Shown: positions 42,765-52,580 of the stretch, piece by piece
Numbering within the stretch: position 1 is the stretch's first letter
Layout: the number at the start of each line of letters is the position of its first letter
Assembly: GCF_017068455.1 (NCBI RefSeq)
Contig: NZ_CP070608.1
Location: 2,151,488 to 2,215,487, forward strand
Length of the DNA: 64,000 nucleotides
Origin: Fulvivirga lutea
Lineage (GTDB): Bacteria; Bacteroidota; Bacteroidia; Cytophagales; Cyclobacteriaceae
Direction of reading: 5' to 3'
Made by a program: the position numbers and the translations under genes
The notes under the pieces: model-generated
Seen by the model: only the letters and a program-made list of their open reading frames with translations
Databases searched by the model: none
Told to the model about the DNA's origin: nothing

Positions 42765-43847
42765 ATGTCCACTTTTCTATTTGTACTCCCATTTTTACTC
42801 ATTTTCGTTGTGTTTGCGGTTTATGCAGAGAGAAAAATCTCTGCATTCATTCAGGACAGATATGGTCCCATGGAGGTTGGTCCGTATGGCTTGCTGCAGA
42901 CTATTGCAGACCTTTTAAAATTATTGCAAAAAGAGGATATTGTTCCGAAGGCTGCGAGTAGATTATTATTCCTTGTAGCACCAATTCTCATATTTATAGT
43001 CGTTTTTGTTGCCTTTGCCTTTATACCGCTTGCTCCAAATTGGGCGGGTTCAATGGCTGAAACCGGTGTGTTTTTCTTAATGGCCATTGTATCATTAGAT
43101 GTGATTGGAATAATCATGGCTGGTTGGTCCTCTAACAATAAGTATTCATTACTGGGGTCTATCAGATCAGCGGCACAAATTATTGCTTATGAGGTTCCAC
43201 TAACACTAAGTGTGCTTTGTGTATTGGTAATAGCCCAAACTTTAAATCTGCAGGAAATTAACATGCAACAAAGCATTTGGTCAGAGTCAACTATTTATTT
43301 GTTTGGTATCAAATCTTTAGGAATTGAAGTAACGGGTATTGGTGGAGTTCTATCATGGAATGTTATTCAAATGCCACTTCTGTTTGGTGTCTGGGTGATC
43401 TACTTCATCGCATCATTAGCTGAGTCAAACAGAGCGCCTTTCGACTTACCCGAGGCAGAATCAGAATTAGTAGCAGGTTTTCATACAGAATATTCAGGCT
43501 TTAGATGGAGTATAATTATGCTGGCGGAATATGGCATGATGCTGCTTGTAAGTTTGCTTGGAGTTGTACTATTCTTTGGTGGCTGGGCTACACCATTACC
43601 AAACATTGGAGCTGTAGAACTAGCAAATTGGACAAGCGGTAATATGGGTTCTCTATCAGCCACATTGTGGGGAATCTTTTGGCTTATTTCTAAAACATTA
43701 GTGATGATTTTTTTACAAATGTGGGTGCGCTGGACATTTCCAAGAGTAAGAATCGATCAGCTTATGACAATCGGATGGAAATACCTAACTCCCATTGCAT
43801 TAATATTTTTGTTAATTTGTAGTGTTTGGCGGCTTATAATGATATAA
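42765..43847 (+). CDS. nuoH: NADH-quinone oxidoreductase subunit H
   Basis: A 360-residue membrane subunit at the junction of the two arms of complex I, part of the quinone chamber. Family signatures are AVYAERKISAFIQDRYGPMEVGPYGLLQTIADLLKLLQKEDI, IAYEVPLTLSVL, and LAESNRAPFDLPEAESELVAGFHTEYSGFRWSIIMLAEYGMM. About eight to nine helices are visible. It is separated from nuoI by a histidine kinase gene. nuoA-G do not occur in this window; murI lies upstream. Confidence 0.96.
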   Translation: MSTFLFVLPFLLIFVVFAVYAERKISAFIQDRYGPMEVGPYGLLQTIADLLKLLQKEDIVPKAASRLLFLVAPILIFIVVFVAFAFIPLAPNWAGSMAETGVFFLMAIVSLDVIGIIMAGWSSNNKYSLLGSIRSAAQIIAYEVPLTLSVLCVLVIAQTLNLQEINMQQSIWSESTIYLFGIKSLGIEVTGIGGVLSWNVIQMPLLFGVWVIYFIASLAESNRAPFDLPEAESELVAGFHTEYSGFRWSIIMLAEYGMMLLVSLLGVVLFFGGWATPLPNIGAVELANWTSGNMGSLSATLWGIFWLISKTLVMIFLQMWVRWTFPRVRIDQLMTIGWKYLTPIALIFLLICSVWRLIMI

Positions 43848-43857
43848 ATTCGATTAC

Positions 43858-45882
43858 TTGATAAGAAGAATAACAACCATATTGTTAATTATTCTGCTAC
43901 CCTGTTTAGTAGTTGCACAGGACACACTCAAAATGAGTGAGTTGGAGGAAGACTACAGGGACGCAAAAAGTGATTCAGTAAAATTAGAATTACTAATTGA
44001 GGTAATTAATTCTACTGAATTGGGTAATGTGGATACAGCCATTCAAATTGCAAAACGCGCAGTAGATCTTGCTTCAAAACTGAAAGATAGTGTGAATTTG
44101 GCTTTTGCAACGCAGTCGCTAGGTGTTTTTTATTCTGTACAAAGCAATCATAACGAAGCATTAAGAAATGACCTTGAGGCGCTGAAAATTTATAGGAAGC
44201 TAGGGGCAGGAACTCAGGAATCTGACCTTTTAAATGCTGTGGGAGAAGATTATCTGAATCTTGATTTATATAATGAGGCATTTGACTATTACAGGCAAAG
44301 TCTGCAGAAAGCACAAAAGCTAGGTGATAAACTTCAGATAGCTATTTCAACTTATAATATGGGTCGGGTGCTTTTTGCTATGGGGCAATTAGATAGAGCT
44401 CGGGAATATATCGAAGAATCGATGAAAGTAAGCATCGAGGTGGGCGACTCTGCAGGTATAGCTTATTCTAAAAACGATTTAGCATTAATTGACATAGAAG
44501 AATCCAATTATGAAAAAGCGCTAAATGTATTAAAGGAGGCATACGATGTAAGTGTAAAGTTTAGGGAAGATGTGCTCACCCCACAAATTATGGCAAATAT
44601 GGCCAAGGCATATGAAAAGAAAGGTGAGTATAGAAAGGCGTTAATCCATTATGATGATGCACTTGATATTTACGAAAAACAGAGCAATAAGAACGGTATT
44701 GTTGAGGTATTTTATGGCAAAGGCAGGGTGAGTCAACGGATGGGTGATGAAATTGGGGCTAAAGCGTATTTTGAGAAATGCCAGAAGATGGCCGAAGAGA
44801 TAGGCGATAATGGATCATTAATCAGATGCTATGCTGCCATGTCCGAACTTTATGAATCTGAGAGAAACCTGGCGAAAGCACTAGAATATTATAAGAAGTA
44901 TAAGGAACTGGAGGATAGTGTATTCAGCGAAAAGAAAAAAGAACAATTTAGTCAGGTTCAAATACAGTATGAAACAGCTAAAAAAGATATTGAGATTCAG
45001 CTGCTCAACCAAAAAGAGCAAAAACAAATCTCTGAACTGAAGAATCAGGAGTTCATTCGAAATATTCTTGTTGTAATTCTAGCGTTTACGGCCGTGCTCT
45101 TATTCTCGCTGTATAAGAATAACCAAAGAAGAAAAAAGATTAACGATCTGCTGGTTATTCAACAGAGAGAAATAGAGTCTAAAAGCAAAGAGTTAAGCAG
45201 TTTGCTTGAAATGAAAGACAAATTCTTCTCTATTGTTTCCCATGATTTAAGATCTCCGATAAATGCATTGGTAGGCATTCTGGATATCCTTGATGAAGGC
45301 AATATGACGCAAAAAGAACTTAAAGAGGTGAGCCATGCACTAAAAGTTAGGTTGGATAATACGCGCAAATTATTAGACACACTTCTGGACTGGGCCATGG
45401 TTCAAATGAATGAGATAAAAATTAAGCCGGAAAAAATCAATCTAAAGGGTATTGTGGAAGAAAATTTTACCTTTTTCAGGGAGATAGGTGAAAAAGACAT
45501 TGTTTTCGTAAATAGTGTAGAGAAAGAACGGATTGTAAAGGCAGATAAAAACATGCTAGACCTGATAATCAGAAATTTGATATCAAACTCAATTAAGTTT
45601 ACTGAAGACGGTGGTCGTGTAGAAATTTTAACGGAAGATGGTCCGAAGAATTCATTAATAGTTATGGTGAAGGATGACGGTGTTGGCATGGCTCCCGATC
45701 AAATGGATAAACTTTTTAATGCCACTGAGCTTTATACTACCAGAGGAACAGCTAATGAAAAAGGTACAGGTCTTGGGTTGCGCCTATGTAAAGAATTTGT
45801 GGAGCGCATGGGTGGAAATATTTGGGTAGAAAGTGAGCAAGGCAAAGGAAGTACCTTTAAATTTACCATCAGCTTAGCCTGA
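43858..45882 (+). CDS. TPR-containing sensor histidine kinase
   Basis: A 674-residue protein starting at TTG (43858), 10 bases after nuoH. It has a signal peptide (LIRRITTILLIILLPCLVVAQ). About seven TPR units span residues 55-360 (for example YNEAFDYYRQSLQKAQKLGDKLQIA). A coiled coil follows, then one membrane helix (FIRNILVVILAFTAVLLFSLY, about 400-420). The kinase core has HisKA FSIVSHDLRSPINALVGILD with the phosphorylated His near 461, N-box NLISNSIKFTEDGG, G1 DDGVGMAPD and G2 GTGLGLRLCKEFVERMGG. No response regulator is adjacent. The sensor half should be periplasmic. It sits inside the complex I cluster. Confidence 0.9.
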   Translation: MIRRITTILLIILLPCLVVAQDTLKMSELEEDYRDAKSDSVKLELLIEVINSTELGNVDTAIQIAKRAVDLASKLKDSVNLAFATQSLGVFYSVQSNHNEALRNDLEALKIYRKLGAGTQESDLLNAVGEDYLNLDLYNEAFDYYRQSLQKAQKLGDKLQIAISTYNMGRVLFAMGQLDRAREYIEESMKVSIEVGDSAGIAYSKNDLALIDIEESNYEKALNVLKEAYDVSVKFREDVLTPQIMANMAKAYEKKGEYRKALIHYDDALDIYEKQSNKNGIVEVFYGKGRVSQRMGDEIGAKAYFEKCQKMAEEIGDNGSLIRCYAAMSELYESERNLAKALEYYKKYKELEDSVFSEKKKEQFSQVQIQYETAKKDIEIQLLNQKEQKQISELKNQEFIRNILVVILAFTAVLLFSLYKNNQRRKKINDLLVIQQREIESKSKELSSLLEMKDKFFSIVSHDLRSPINALVGILDILDEGNMTQKELKEVSHALKVRLDNTRKLLDTLLDWAMVQMNEIKIKPEKINLKGIVEENFTFFREIGEKDIVFVNSVEKERIVKADKNMLDLIIRNLISNSIKFTEDGGRVEILTEDGPKNSLIVMVKDDGVGMAPDQMDKLFNATELYTTRGTANEKGTGLGLRLCKEFVERMGGNIWVESEQGKGSTFKFTISLA

Positions 45883-45912
45883 TTGAATTTTTTAATCTAA
45901 AGCATTATCATA

Positions 45913-46608
45913 ATGAATAACTCAGGATACTGGGAAAACATAAAGTCTGCTTTAAATACTTCAGTAAAAGGATTAAAAACCACTATCAAACACTTTAAGG
46001 ATGCCAAGAAAACGGTAAAACCTATGAGTGTGAGCGATCCTAATTACTTTACCAGGCAAGAGGGTATCATGACACTGCAATATCCACACGAAAGCCTTCC
46101 TATACCCGATAACGGTAGATACAAATTGCACAATGAAATTGACGATTGTATTGTATGCGACAAGTGTGCAAAAATTTGCCCGGTAGATTGTATTGATATT
46201 GAACCAATTAAAGCGAAAGAAACATTTGGCTACACATCAGATGGAACTCCTAAAAGAATTTATGCAGCCAAATTTGATATCGATATGGGCAAGTGCTGTT
46301 TCTGTGGTTTATGCACAACGGTGTGTCCTACCGAATGCCTTACCATGACGAAGTCTTTCGACTTTAGTGAATATGATATTGCAGACCACACGTATGAATT
46401 TGCAACCATGACTCCACTTGAAATCCTCGAAAAAAAGAAGGAGATCGAAGAATTTGAAAAAGCTAAAAAAACGGACGAAGTAAGTTCTACTAAAAAGAAA
46501 ATGGCCGTTAAGCCAGTGGTTAAAAAGAAAGAAGAGGAGTCTAATAAGCCTAAACCAAAGTTTAAGCCGAGGCCAATGATTAAAAAGAAAAAGAAAGACG
46601 ATGAGTGA
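45913..46608 (+). CDS. nuoI: NADH-quinone oxidoreductase subunit I, with Lys-rich tail
   Basis: A 231-residue peripheral-arm subunit with two [4Fe-4S] clusters (N6a/N6b). The first motif is CIVCDKCAKICPVDC and the second CCFCGLCTTVCPTEC. Both have complete CxxCxxCxxxCP spacing. The C-terminal 50 residues are a Lys/Glu/Pro-rich extension (VKKKEEESNKPKPKFKPRPMIKKKKKDDE) absent from the E. coli subunit. It overlaps nuoJ by 8 bases. The extension could contact the membrane or nucleic acid, but nothing here decides. Confidence 0.95.
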   Translation: MNNSGYWENIKSALNTSVKGLKTTIKHFKDAKKTVKPMSVSDPNYFTRQEGIMTLQYPHESLPIPDNGRYKLHNEIDDCIVCDKCAKICPVDCIDIEPIKAKETFGYTSDGTPKRIYAAKFDIDMGKCCFCGLCTTVCPTECLTMTKSFDFSEYDIADHTYEFATMTPLEILEKKKEIEEFEKAKKTDEVSSTKKKMAVKPVVKKKEEESNKPKPKFKPRPMIKKKKKDDE

Positions 46609-47095
46609 TTGGCTTATTTATTTTTTAGGCTTCATAGCAATACTTTCAGCCTGTTACGTGCTTTTTACCTCCAATCTACTATATGCAGCCTTTTCTCTTG
46701 TGGTTACTTTCATATCTATAGCTCTGTTATACCTTGCTTTGGGAGCAGAGTTTATTGCCGTTACCCAAATAATGATATACGTTGGCGGTATCATTGTTTT
46801 GATCATATTCGGAGTAATGCTTACCAATAAATTAGGCAATGAACCACCTCAATCTGGGAGCCATAATAAGTTTATTGCTGGGTTGATTTCAGCATCAATA
46901 TTTGGTCTTCTTTGCTACGCTATTGTACAAATAAACTTTTCTAACGATAAGGTGAGCGGGTCGCTTTATAATATTAAGCAGATAGGGCAGGGACTATTTA
47001 CAGACTATTTATTAGTGTTTGAGTTGGCCGGCATATTACTCCTTGTTGCTCTAATTGGAGCCTCTGTTATAGCATCGAAAAAAGACACTGTATGA
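46601..47095 (+). CDS. nuoJ: NADH-quinone oxidoreductase subunit J
   Basis: A 164-residue membrane subunit with five helices. The conserved third-helix stretch ALGAEFIAVTQIMIYVGGIIVLIIFGVMLTNK is diagnostic for NuoJ. It overlaps nuoI by 8 bases and nuoK by 4 (ATGA), so expression is tightly coupled. It forms part of the proton-conducting membrane arm. Confidence 0.95.
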   Translation: MSDWLIYFLGFIAILSACYVLFTSNLLYAAFSLVVTFISIALLYLALGAEFIAVTQIMIYVGGIIVLIIFGVMLTNKLGNEPPQSGSHNKFIAGLISASIFGLLCYAIVQINFSNDKVSGSLYNIKQIGQGLFTDYLLVFELAGILLLVALIGASVIASKKDTV

Positions 47096-47382
47096 TATTA
47101 GAGCTATTCATATTGAGCGCATTTTTATTTTCTATAGGATTGGCGATAGTTATTACTCGTAAAAATGCAATCTTCGTGCTAATGGGAATTGAGCTAATGC
47201 TTAATGCATCGAACATCAATTTGGTGGCCATCGGTGGAGATGCTGGTCAGGGTATATTTTTTGGACTTTTTGTTATTGTAATAGCAGCTGCTGAAGCAGC
47301 CGTGGGGCTGGCCTTGGTACTAAAAATATATCACTATTATAATTCGATTGAGCTCGATAAAATAAATGAACTGAAAGACTGA
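47092..47382 (+). CDS. nuoK: NADH-quinone oxidoreductase subunit K
   Basis: A 96-residue three-helix subunit. ITRKNAIFVLMGIELMLNASNINLVAIG carries the conserved membrane Glu of helix 2, and FGLFVIVIAAAEAAVGLALVLKIYH carries that of helix 3. It has standard length and lies between nuoJ (4-base overlap) and nuoL. Confidence 0.95.
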   Translation: MILELFILSAFLFSIGLAIVITRKNAIFVLMGIELMLNASNINLVAIGGDAGQGIFFGLFVIVIAAAEAAVGLALVLKIYHYYNSIELDKINELKD

Positions 47383-47398
47383 CTTGCAAGCTTCAACA

Positions 47399-49366
47399 AT
47401 GATATCTGATTGGGATTTCAACGGCTATTGGCTGCTGATTCTACTCGCATTGCCTTTACTTTCAATTATTGTCAATGTTGGTGTATTCAAGGCTAATCGG
47501 TCGCCATTAATAAGCGTAGTTTTACTTTTTACATCTACAGTTATAAGCCTTATTTTACTAAGTGCTTCGTGGGGCAACCCGCTTAAGTATCATCTCGACT
47601 GGTTTTCAATTGGCAGTACCAGCTATACTTTGACATTTTTTATCGATCGAATCACTGGATTAATGCTTTTCATTGTTACTTTCATATCAGCATTGGTGCA
47701 CTGGTTTTCTATTGATTACATGAAAGAGGATGCCGGGCGCAATAGGTATTTTGCATTATTGGGCCTCTTTACGTTCTCCATGCTTGGAATTCTAATATCC
47801 AGCAATCTGCTCATAATCTTCATGTTTTGGGAGTTGGTCGGACTCAGTTCCTACTTGCTCATTGGTTTTTGGTTTACCAAAGAGTCGGCAGCCAAGGCCT
47901 CCAAAAAAGCCTTTATCGTTAACCGAATTGGTGACATAGGTTTTGTAATAGGATTGGCACTTGCCTGGTTTAACTTCCATTCATTCGATTTATTGATAAT
48001 TCAAGAGTCTTTGGGTAGTATTTCATTGCTTTCCCCAGGTTTAGTTTCAATTTGTGGGTTCATGTTCTTCTTGGGAGCTATGGGTAAATCAGCCCAATTT
48101 CCTCTGCAAGTTTGGTTGCCCGATGCCATGGAAGGGCCTACACCTGTTTCAGCATTGATTCATGCCGCTACAATGGTGGCGGCCGGAGTTTATTTAATGA
48201 TTAGAGTATCATTTTTATTATCAGCTGATGTTTTAATTATTGTTGCAGTAATTGGCGCAATTACTGCGTTTATGGGTGCTTATGCTTCCCTTTTTCAGAA
48301 TGATATTAAAAAGGTCCTTGCTTTTTCTACTATTTCGCAATTAGGTTATATGATTATTGGTGTAGGGGTTAGTACGCCAGATGCAGCTTTCTTTCACTTG
48401 CTTACACATGCATTTTTCAAAGCAGGGCTGTTCTTAGGTGCTGGTGCAATCATCTACGCCATTCACAAGGCTTATACAAATGAAACATTAGACGCTCAGG
48501 ATATGAGAAATATGGGCGGACTAAAATCTGCTATGCCGATAACATTTGCTGCCTTCTTGGTTTTTAGTCTGGCGTTAATAGGAATACCTTTTACATCAGG
48601 GTTTTTATCGAAGGAAGCCGTTTTATTAGGTGCAATACATTCAGCAACTACACAGGGAGGCATGTATTGGTTGATTGTTATTCTTGGGTTTGTATCCGTA
48701 GCATTAACATCTTACTATGTTATTCGGATGTTGGCCCTTGTGTTTTTTGGTTCGCATAGAGCATCTAATCAGAATGCCATTAAGGAATCATCTTTAACGT
48801 TTAAAATAGTGCTGATTGTTCTAGCCATTGGGTCTGTTGGTTTTGTCTGGTCGTTTAATCCATTTTCAGTGGAAGGCAGTTGGGTATTAAGCTCCATCAA
48901 TTTACGGAACTTCAATTCATCTGAGTTACCTCATCTTTTAACAAGCACAGTATCATTGGCATGTATACTTATAGGTGCTTCAATTGCCTGGTATGGCTAT
49001 AGAAAAGGCAACCTAACTTCAAATAGTCAGTCAATTCCTAGAAACATTTCATTAAATAACTGGTATTTGGATGACATTTATCAGTTACTACTCATAAAGC
49101 CATTTACCTCTTTCGCCCAGATTTTAAAAAGACTTGAGCATAAGATTATTGACAGGATAGTCAATCTTATTGGAATTGGCACAGCCGTATTATCACATGT
49201 AATAGGCTGGCTAGACAGACATGTTGTAGATGGCTTTGTGTCTGCTTCGGTTTATGTGGTTGGCAGAACTGGCTTAATTACAAAATCTGTGCAAGGGGGT
49301 AAAGTTCAGAGTTATATCTTGCTTGCTATTTTAGGTTTGATAATTATTATATTTTTGGCGATTTAA
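47399..49366 (+). CDS. nuoL: NADH-quinone oxidoreductase subunit L
   Basis: An antiporter-like proton channel of about 655 residues with 15-16 helices. FMFWELVGLSSYLLIGFWFTKESAAKASKKAFIVNRIGD, GKSAQFPLQVWLPDAMEGPTPVSALIHAATMVAAGVYL and LAFSTISQLGYMIIGVG are diagnostic. The long lateral helix region near the C-terminus is visible (FTSFAQILKRLEHKIIDRIV). I start it at the ATG at 47399; a TTG at 47384, 1 base after the nuoK stop, would add five residues. Confidence 0.95.
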   Translation: MISDWDFNGYWLLILLALPLLSIIVNVGVFKANRSPLISVVLLFTSTVISLILLSASWGNPLKYHLDWFSIGSTSYTLTFFIDRITGLMLFIVTFISALVHWFSIDYMKEDAGRNRYFALLGLFTFSMLGILISSNLLIIFMFWELVGLSSYLLIGFWFTKESAAKASKKAFIVNRIGDIGFVIGLALAWFNFHSFDLLIIQESLGSISLLSPGLVSICGFMFFLGAMGKSAQFPLQVWLPDAMEGPTPVSALIHAATMVAAGVYLMIRVSFLLSADVLIIVAVIGAITAFMGAYASLFQNDIKKVLAFSTISQLGYMIIGVGVSTPDAAFFHLLTHAFFKAGLFLGAGAIIYAIHKAYTNETLDAQDMRNMGGLKSAMPITFAAFLVFSLALIGIPFTSGFLSKEAVLLGAIHSATTQGGMYWLIVILGFVSVALTSYYVIRMLALVFFGSHRASNQNAIKESSLTFKIVLIVLAIGSVGFVWSFNPFSVEGSWVLSSINLRNFNSSELPHLLTSTVSLACILIGASIAWYGYRKGNLTSNSQSIPRNISLNNWYLDDIYQLLLIKPFTSFAQILKRLEHKIIDRIVNLIGIGTAVLSHVIGWLDRHVVDGFVSASVYVVGRTGLITKSVQGGKVQSYILLAILGLIIIIFLAI

Positions 49367-49367
49367 A

Positions 49368-51086
49368 ATGAACGGAGCACTTCTATCCATATTAATATTC
49401 CTACCAATTCTAGCAAGTGCTATCGTTGCATTTAGTCCCATCAGTCAAAAGGTAACTAAATACATAACTCTCATAGTTGCTGCGGTGCAATTGTGCATTG
49501 CAATAGGACTATATCTGAACTTCAGTCAATCGGCAGGAGAATACGGCCTGGCTTCATTCTCTTATGTGGAGAAAGTAAAATGGTTTGAATTTTCACTGGC
49601 CAACTACGGTAAAATTAGTGCCGATTATTTTGTGGGAATAGATGGCTTGGGCTTGTCTATGGTTTTGTTGTCGGTATTAGTGATGGTGATTGCCACTATC
49701 AGTTCGTGGAATATTACTGATCGTTATAAAGGGTATTTCGCACTGTTTCTACTATTAAATGGTGCTATTATAGGATGTTTTGTAGCCCTAGATTTTCTCT
49801 TATTCTATCTCTTTTTTGAGTTTATGCTTCTACCAATGTATTTCCTCATTGGTTTATGGGGTGGGCCTAGGCGAGAGTATGCATCAATCAAGTTTTTCTT
49901 ATACACCTTATTTGGCTCTATACTAATATTAATTGTACTCATTGCACTTAATATTTCAACCATTGATCCGGTTAAAACTGCTATTGAAGTTGACTTAATT
50001 GAAACAGCCGATCAATATTCTGATAAGGTAGAGACGCAAGTTCATAAGATGCTCAATTTTGGAAAGATTTCTTCCACCAAGCAGGTGCATACTTTTAACC
50101 TAATTTATATGACTGATCCTGCCAATCTTATTCCGGGATCGATATTAGACACAGAAGGAACCAGAATGTTATTTGGCCTTCCGCTGAGGTTGGTGGCCTT
50201 TTTATTGATTTTTATAGGCTTTGCAATTAAGATACCGGTAGTACCTTTTCATACATGGTTGCCTGATGCACATGTAGAAGCCCCAACGCCAATTTCTGTG
50301 ATACTGGCGGGTGTCTTACTTAAAGTTGGTGCTTATGGGCTCATACGAGCGGGCATCTTTATTTTTCCGGATGGATTGATTCACTTTAGCTGGTGGCTAG
50401 GTGCGCTAGGTGTCATATCAATCATTTATGGAGCCATGAATGCATTAGCAAGTAATGATTTAAAGAAATTAATAGCTTATTCATCCGTTTCTCATATGGG
50501 ATTCGTGCTGCTAGGTATCACTGCATTGTCATCCGAAGGGTTTGGTGGCGCCATTTATCAGATGGTAAGCCATGGTGTTATTTCAGCAGGCCTATTCCTT
50601 ATTGCTGGTGTTTTATCCGATCGTACGCATGATAGATTGATAGAAAACTACTCTGGCCTGGCGCAAAAAATGCCGAAATATACTGTAATGGTGGTCATAT
50701 TCTTTTTTGCATCAATGGGTCTCCCTGGCTTATCAGGTTTTATAGCTGAAATTTTTGTGCTAATCGGAAGCTTTATTTCCCCCATCCTCCCCGGTTGGAT
50801 GATGATTGTTGCTTCGGTTGGGTTGGTGCTTTCTGCCGCCTATTATTTATGGACAATCCAGCGGATGTTTTACGGTCCGTTTTATTATAGATTAGGGGAT
50901 AGCAATTCGGTTTTCACAGATTTAACGAAGCGAGAGAATTTAATGCTTTGGCCGCTAGTCTTATTGGCATTAGTATTAGGTATTTTCCCTCATTTTCTAT
51001 TCGATATTATCAATGAATCTGTGAATCAAGGGGTAGACCTATTGTCGTCTCAGGGCATTTTAAATCTCAAATCAATACTTAAGTAA
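49368..51086 (+). CDS. nuoM: NADH-quinone oxidoreductase subunit M
   Basis: A 572-residue antiporter-like subunit. FDFLLFYLFFEFMLLPMYFLIGLWGG-type sequence, IKIPVVPFHTWLPDAHVEAPTPISVILAGVLLKVGAYGLIR and LIAYSSVSHMGFVLLGI mark it. A hydrophilic stretch of about 65 residues (near 205-270, containing ETADQYSDKVETQVHKML) lies between two helices and is longer than in E. coli. It follows nuoL by 1 base and is followed at once by nuoN. Confidence 0.95.
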   Translation: MNGALLSILIFLPILASAIVAFSPISQKVTKYITLIVAAVQLCIAIGLYLNFSQSAGEYGLASFSYVEKVKWFEFSLANYGKISADYFVGIDGLGLSMVLLSVLVMVIATISSWNITDRYKGYFALFLLLNGAIIGCFVALDFLLFYLFFEFMLLPMYFLIGLWGGPRREYASIKFFLYTLFGSILILIVLIALNISTIDPVKTAIEVDLIETADQYSDKVETQVHKMLNFGKISSTKQVHTFNLIYMTDPANLIPGSILDTEGTRMLFGLPLRLVAFLLIFIGFAIKIPVVPFHTWLPDAHVEAPTPISVILAGVLLKVGAYGLIRAGIFIFPDGLIHFSWWLGALGVISIIYGAMNALASNDLKKLIAYSSVSHMGFVLLGITALSSEGFGGAIYQMVSHGVISAGLFLIAGVLSDRTHDRLIENYSGLAQKMPKYTVMVVIFFFASMGLPGLSGFIAEIFVLIGSFISPILPGWMMIVASVGLVLSAAYYLWTIQRMFYGPFYYRLGDSNSVFTDLTKRENLMLWPLVLLALVLGIFPHFLFDIINESVNQGVDLLSSQGILNLKSILK

Positions 51087-52571
51087 GTGGAAGAGTTAAG
51101 TCAGAAATTAGAATCATTAATTAATGACTTGGGATTGTTAGGTAGTGAATATGCCCTGATTGGTACTATTATTCTCGCCTTAGTTGCTGATCTATTATTC
51201 TCAAATAAACGAATAACAGATTCTGTAGTAATTATTGGATTGCTGACATCCATTTATCTGTCAATAGAAGCATTTGTTGGTTTTAGCTCATCCAAGTTTC
51301 TATTTCAAAATATGCTGATTTTAAGTCAGGCAGCATTGTTCTGGAAAATTGTACTGGCATTGAGCACCTTCTTCTGCCTGCTTCTTTTTATATCTGGTAA
51401 GTCAATTTTTAGAAGGGCAGAGGCCACCATTCTCATTCTTACGCTCTTGCTTGCCTCCAATTTTCTGGTAATGTCATCAAATTTACTGATGGTGTACTTC
51501 TGTGTTGAGATCATCTCAATTAGCTCATATATTCTAGCCTATTTTTCATTTGATAAAAAAGGTACAGAAGCGGCATTAAAGTACCTATTATTTGGGGCAA
51601 CATCCGCAGCAGTCATGTTGTATGGTTTATCCTTGTTGTTTGCAATAACAGGCACGCTCGATTTTACCTCACAGCAATTTGTAGATTCATTACTGGCTGC
51701 AGAAGCTTTACCGCTAATCATTACATCAATTTTAGTAATAGCTGGGTTGCTCTTTAAAATAGCAGCTGTTCCATTTCATATCTGGTCGCCTGATGTGTAT
51801 ACCGCTGCGCCAACACCTATTGTTGCTTTATTTTCAGTAGTGCCAAAAGTGGCGGGTGTTGCCATTTTTATTAAAATCGTATTAGCACTTAATCTATTTG
51901 GGCAATCACCAATCAATTGGCCCGTAATGATAAGTATTATCGCCATGGCAACCATTACACTGGGTAATTTCTCGGCACTATGGCAAGCCAACTTCAAACG
52001 AATGATGGCATATTCCTCCATTGCGCAAACAGGTTTTTTATTAGCAGCAATTGCAGCATTTTCTGAACTAGGATTAAGTAGTCTAAGCTTTTATGTCATC
52101 GTTTTTGCCTTAGCTAATATTGCTGTGTTCGCGCTGATTCAATTTTTTGAAAAGAATTATCAGATTACTGAAGTAAGTGAATATGCAGGATTGATTAAAA
52201 GACACCCTCTTGTATGCATTCTACTTCTCACTGCACTTTTATCCCTAACTGGTTTACCACCTACTTCAGGCTTCACAGGTAAATTTCTAATTTTTGGAGC
52301 ACTATGGGATTCGTATTCAACAACAGGAAATAATTGGCTCCTTACATTATTAATTTTTGGTTTACTCAATACAGTAGTATCACTATTCTATTACTTAAAG
52401 GTGCCTTATTTTATGATTTTCAAAGAAGGGAAGAGTTCTGAAAAAAAACACCAAATATTATTTGGTTCGGAGAATTATTTAGCAACGCTTTTGGTTGTAG
52501 CAATATTATTATTCTTCTTCCGTCCGGACTGGTTGATGGGGTGGATTAATAATATTAACTTTGCATTTTAA
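51087..52571 (+). CDS. nuoN: NADH-quinone oxidoreductase subunit N
   Basis: A 494-residue antiporter-like subunit. LYFCVEIISISSYILAYFSFDKKGTEAALKYLLFGATSAAVMLYG, FKIAAVPFHIWSPDVYTAAPTPIVALFSVVPKVAG and MAYSSIAQTGFLL match NuoN. It starts at GTG directly after the nuoM TAA, without a gap. The last codons overlap a promoter-like TTG-N20-TAACTTTG for the next gene. Confidence 0.95.
   Translation: MEELSQKLESLINDLGLLGSEYALIGTIILALVADLLFSNKRITDSVVIIGLLTSIYLSIEAFVGFSSSKFLFQNMLILSQAALFWKIVLALSTFFCLLLFISGKSIFRRAEATILILTLLLASNFLVMSSNLLMVYFCVEIISISSYILAYFSFDKKGTEAALKYLLFGATSAAVMLYGLSLLFAITGTLDFTSQQFVDSLLAAEALPLIITSILVIAGLLFKIAAVPFHIWSPDVYTAAPTPIVALFSVVPKVAGVAIFIKIVLALNLFGQSPINWPVMISIIAMATITLGNFSALWQANFKRMMAYSSIAQTGFLLAAIAAFSELGLSSLSFYVIVFALANIAVFALIQFFEKNYQITEVSEYAGLIKRHPLVCILLLTALLSLTGLPPTSGFTGKFLIFGALWDSYSTTGNNWLLTLLIFGLLNTVVSLFYYLKVPYFMIFKEGKSSEKKHQILFGSENYLATLLVVAILLFFFRPDWLMGWINNINFAF
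52533..52563 (+). promoter_or_regulatory. Promoter-like TTG-N20-TAACTTTG inside the 3' end of nuoN
   Basis: TTG (52533-52535) lies 20 bases before TAACTTTG (52556-52563), which is the Bacteroidota -33/-7 layout. The second box is 17 bases before the purF-like ATG. The same TAACTTTGC occurs before tgt. Confidence 0.55.
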
Positions 52572-52580
52572 TCGGAGGCA

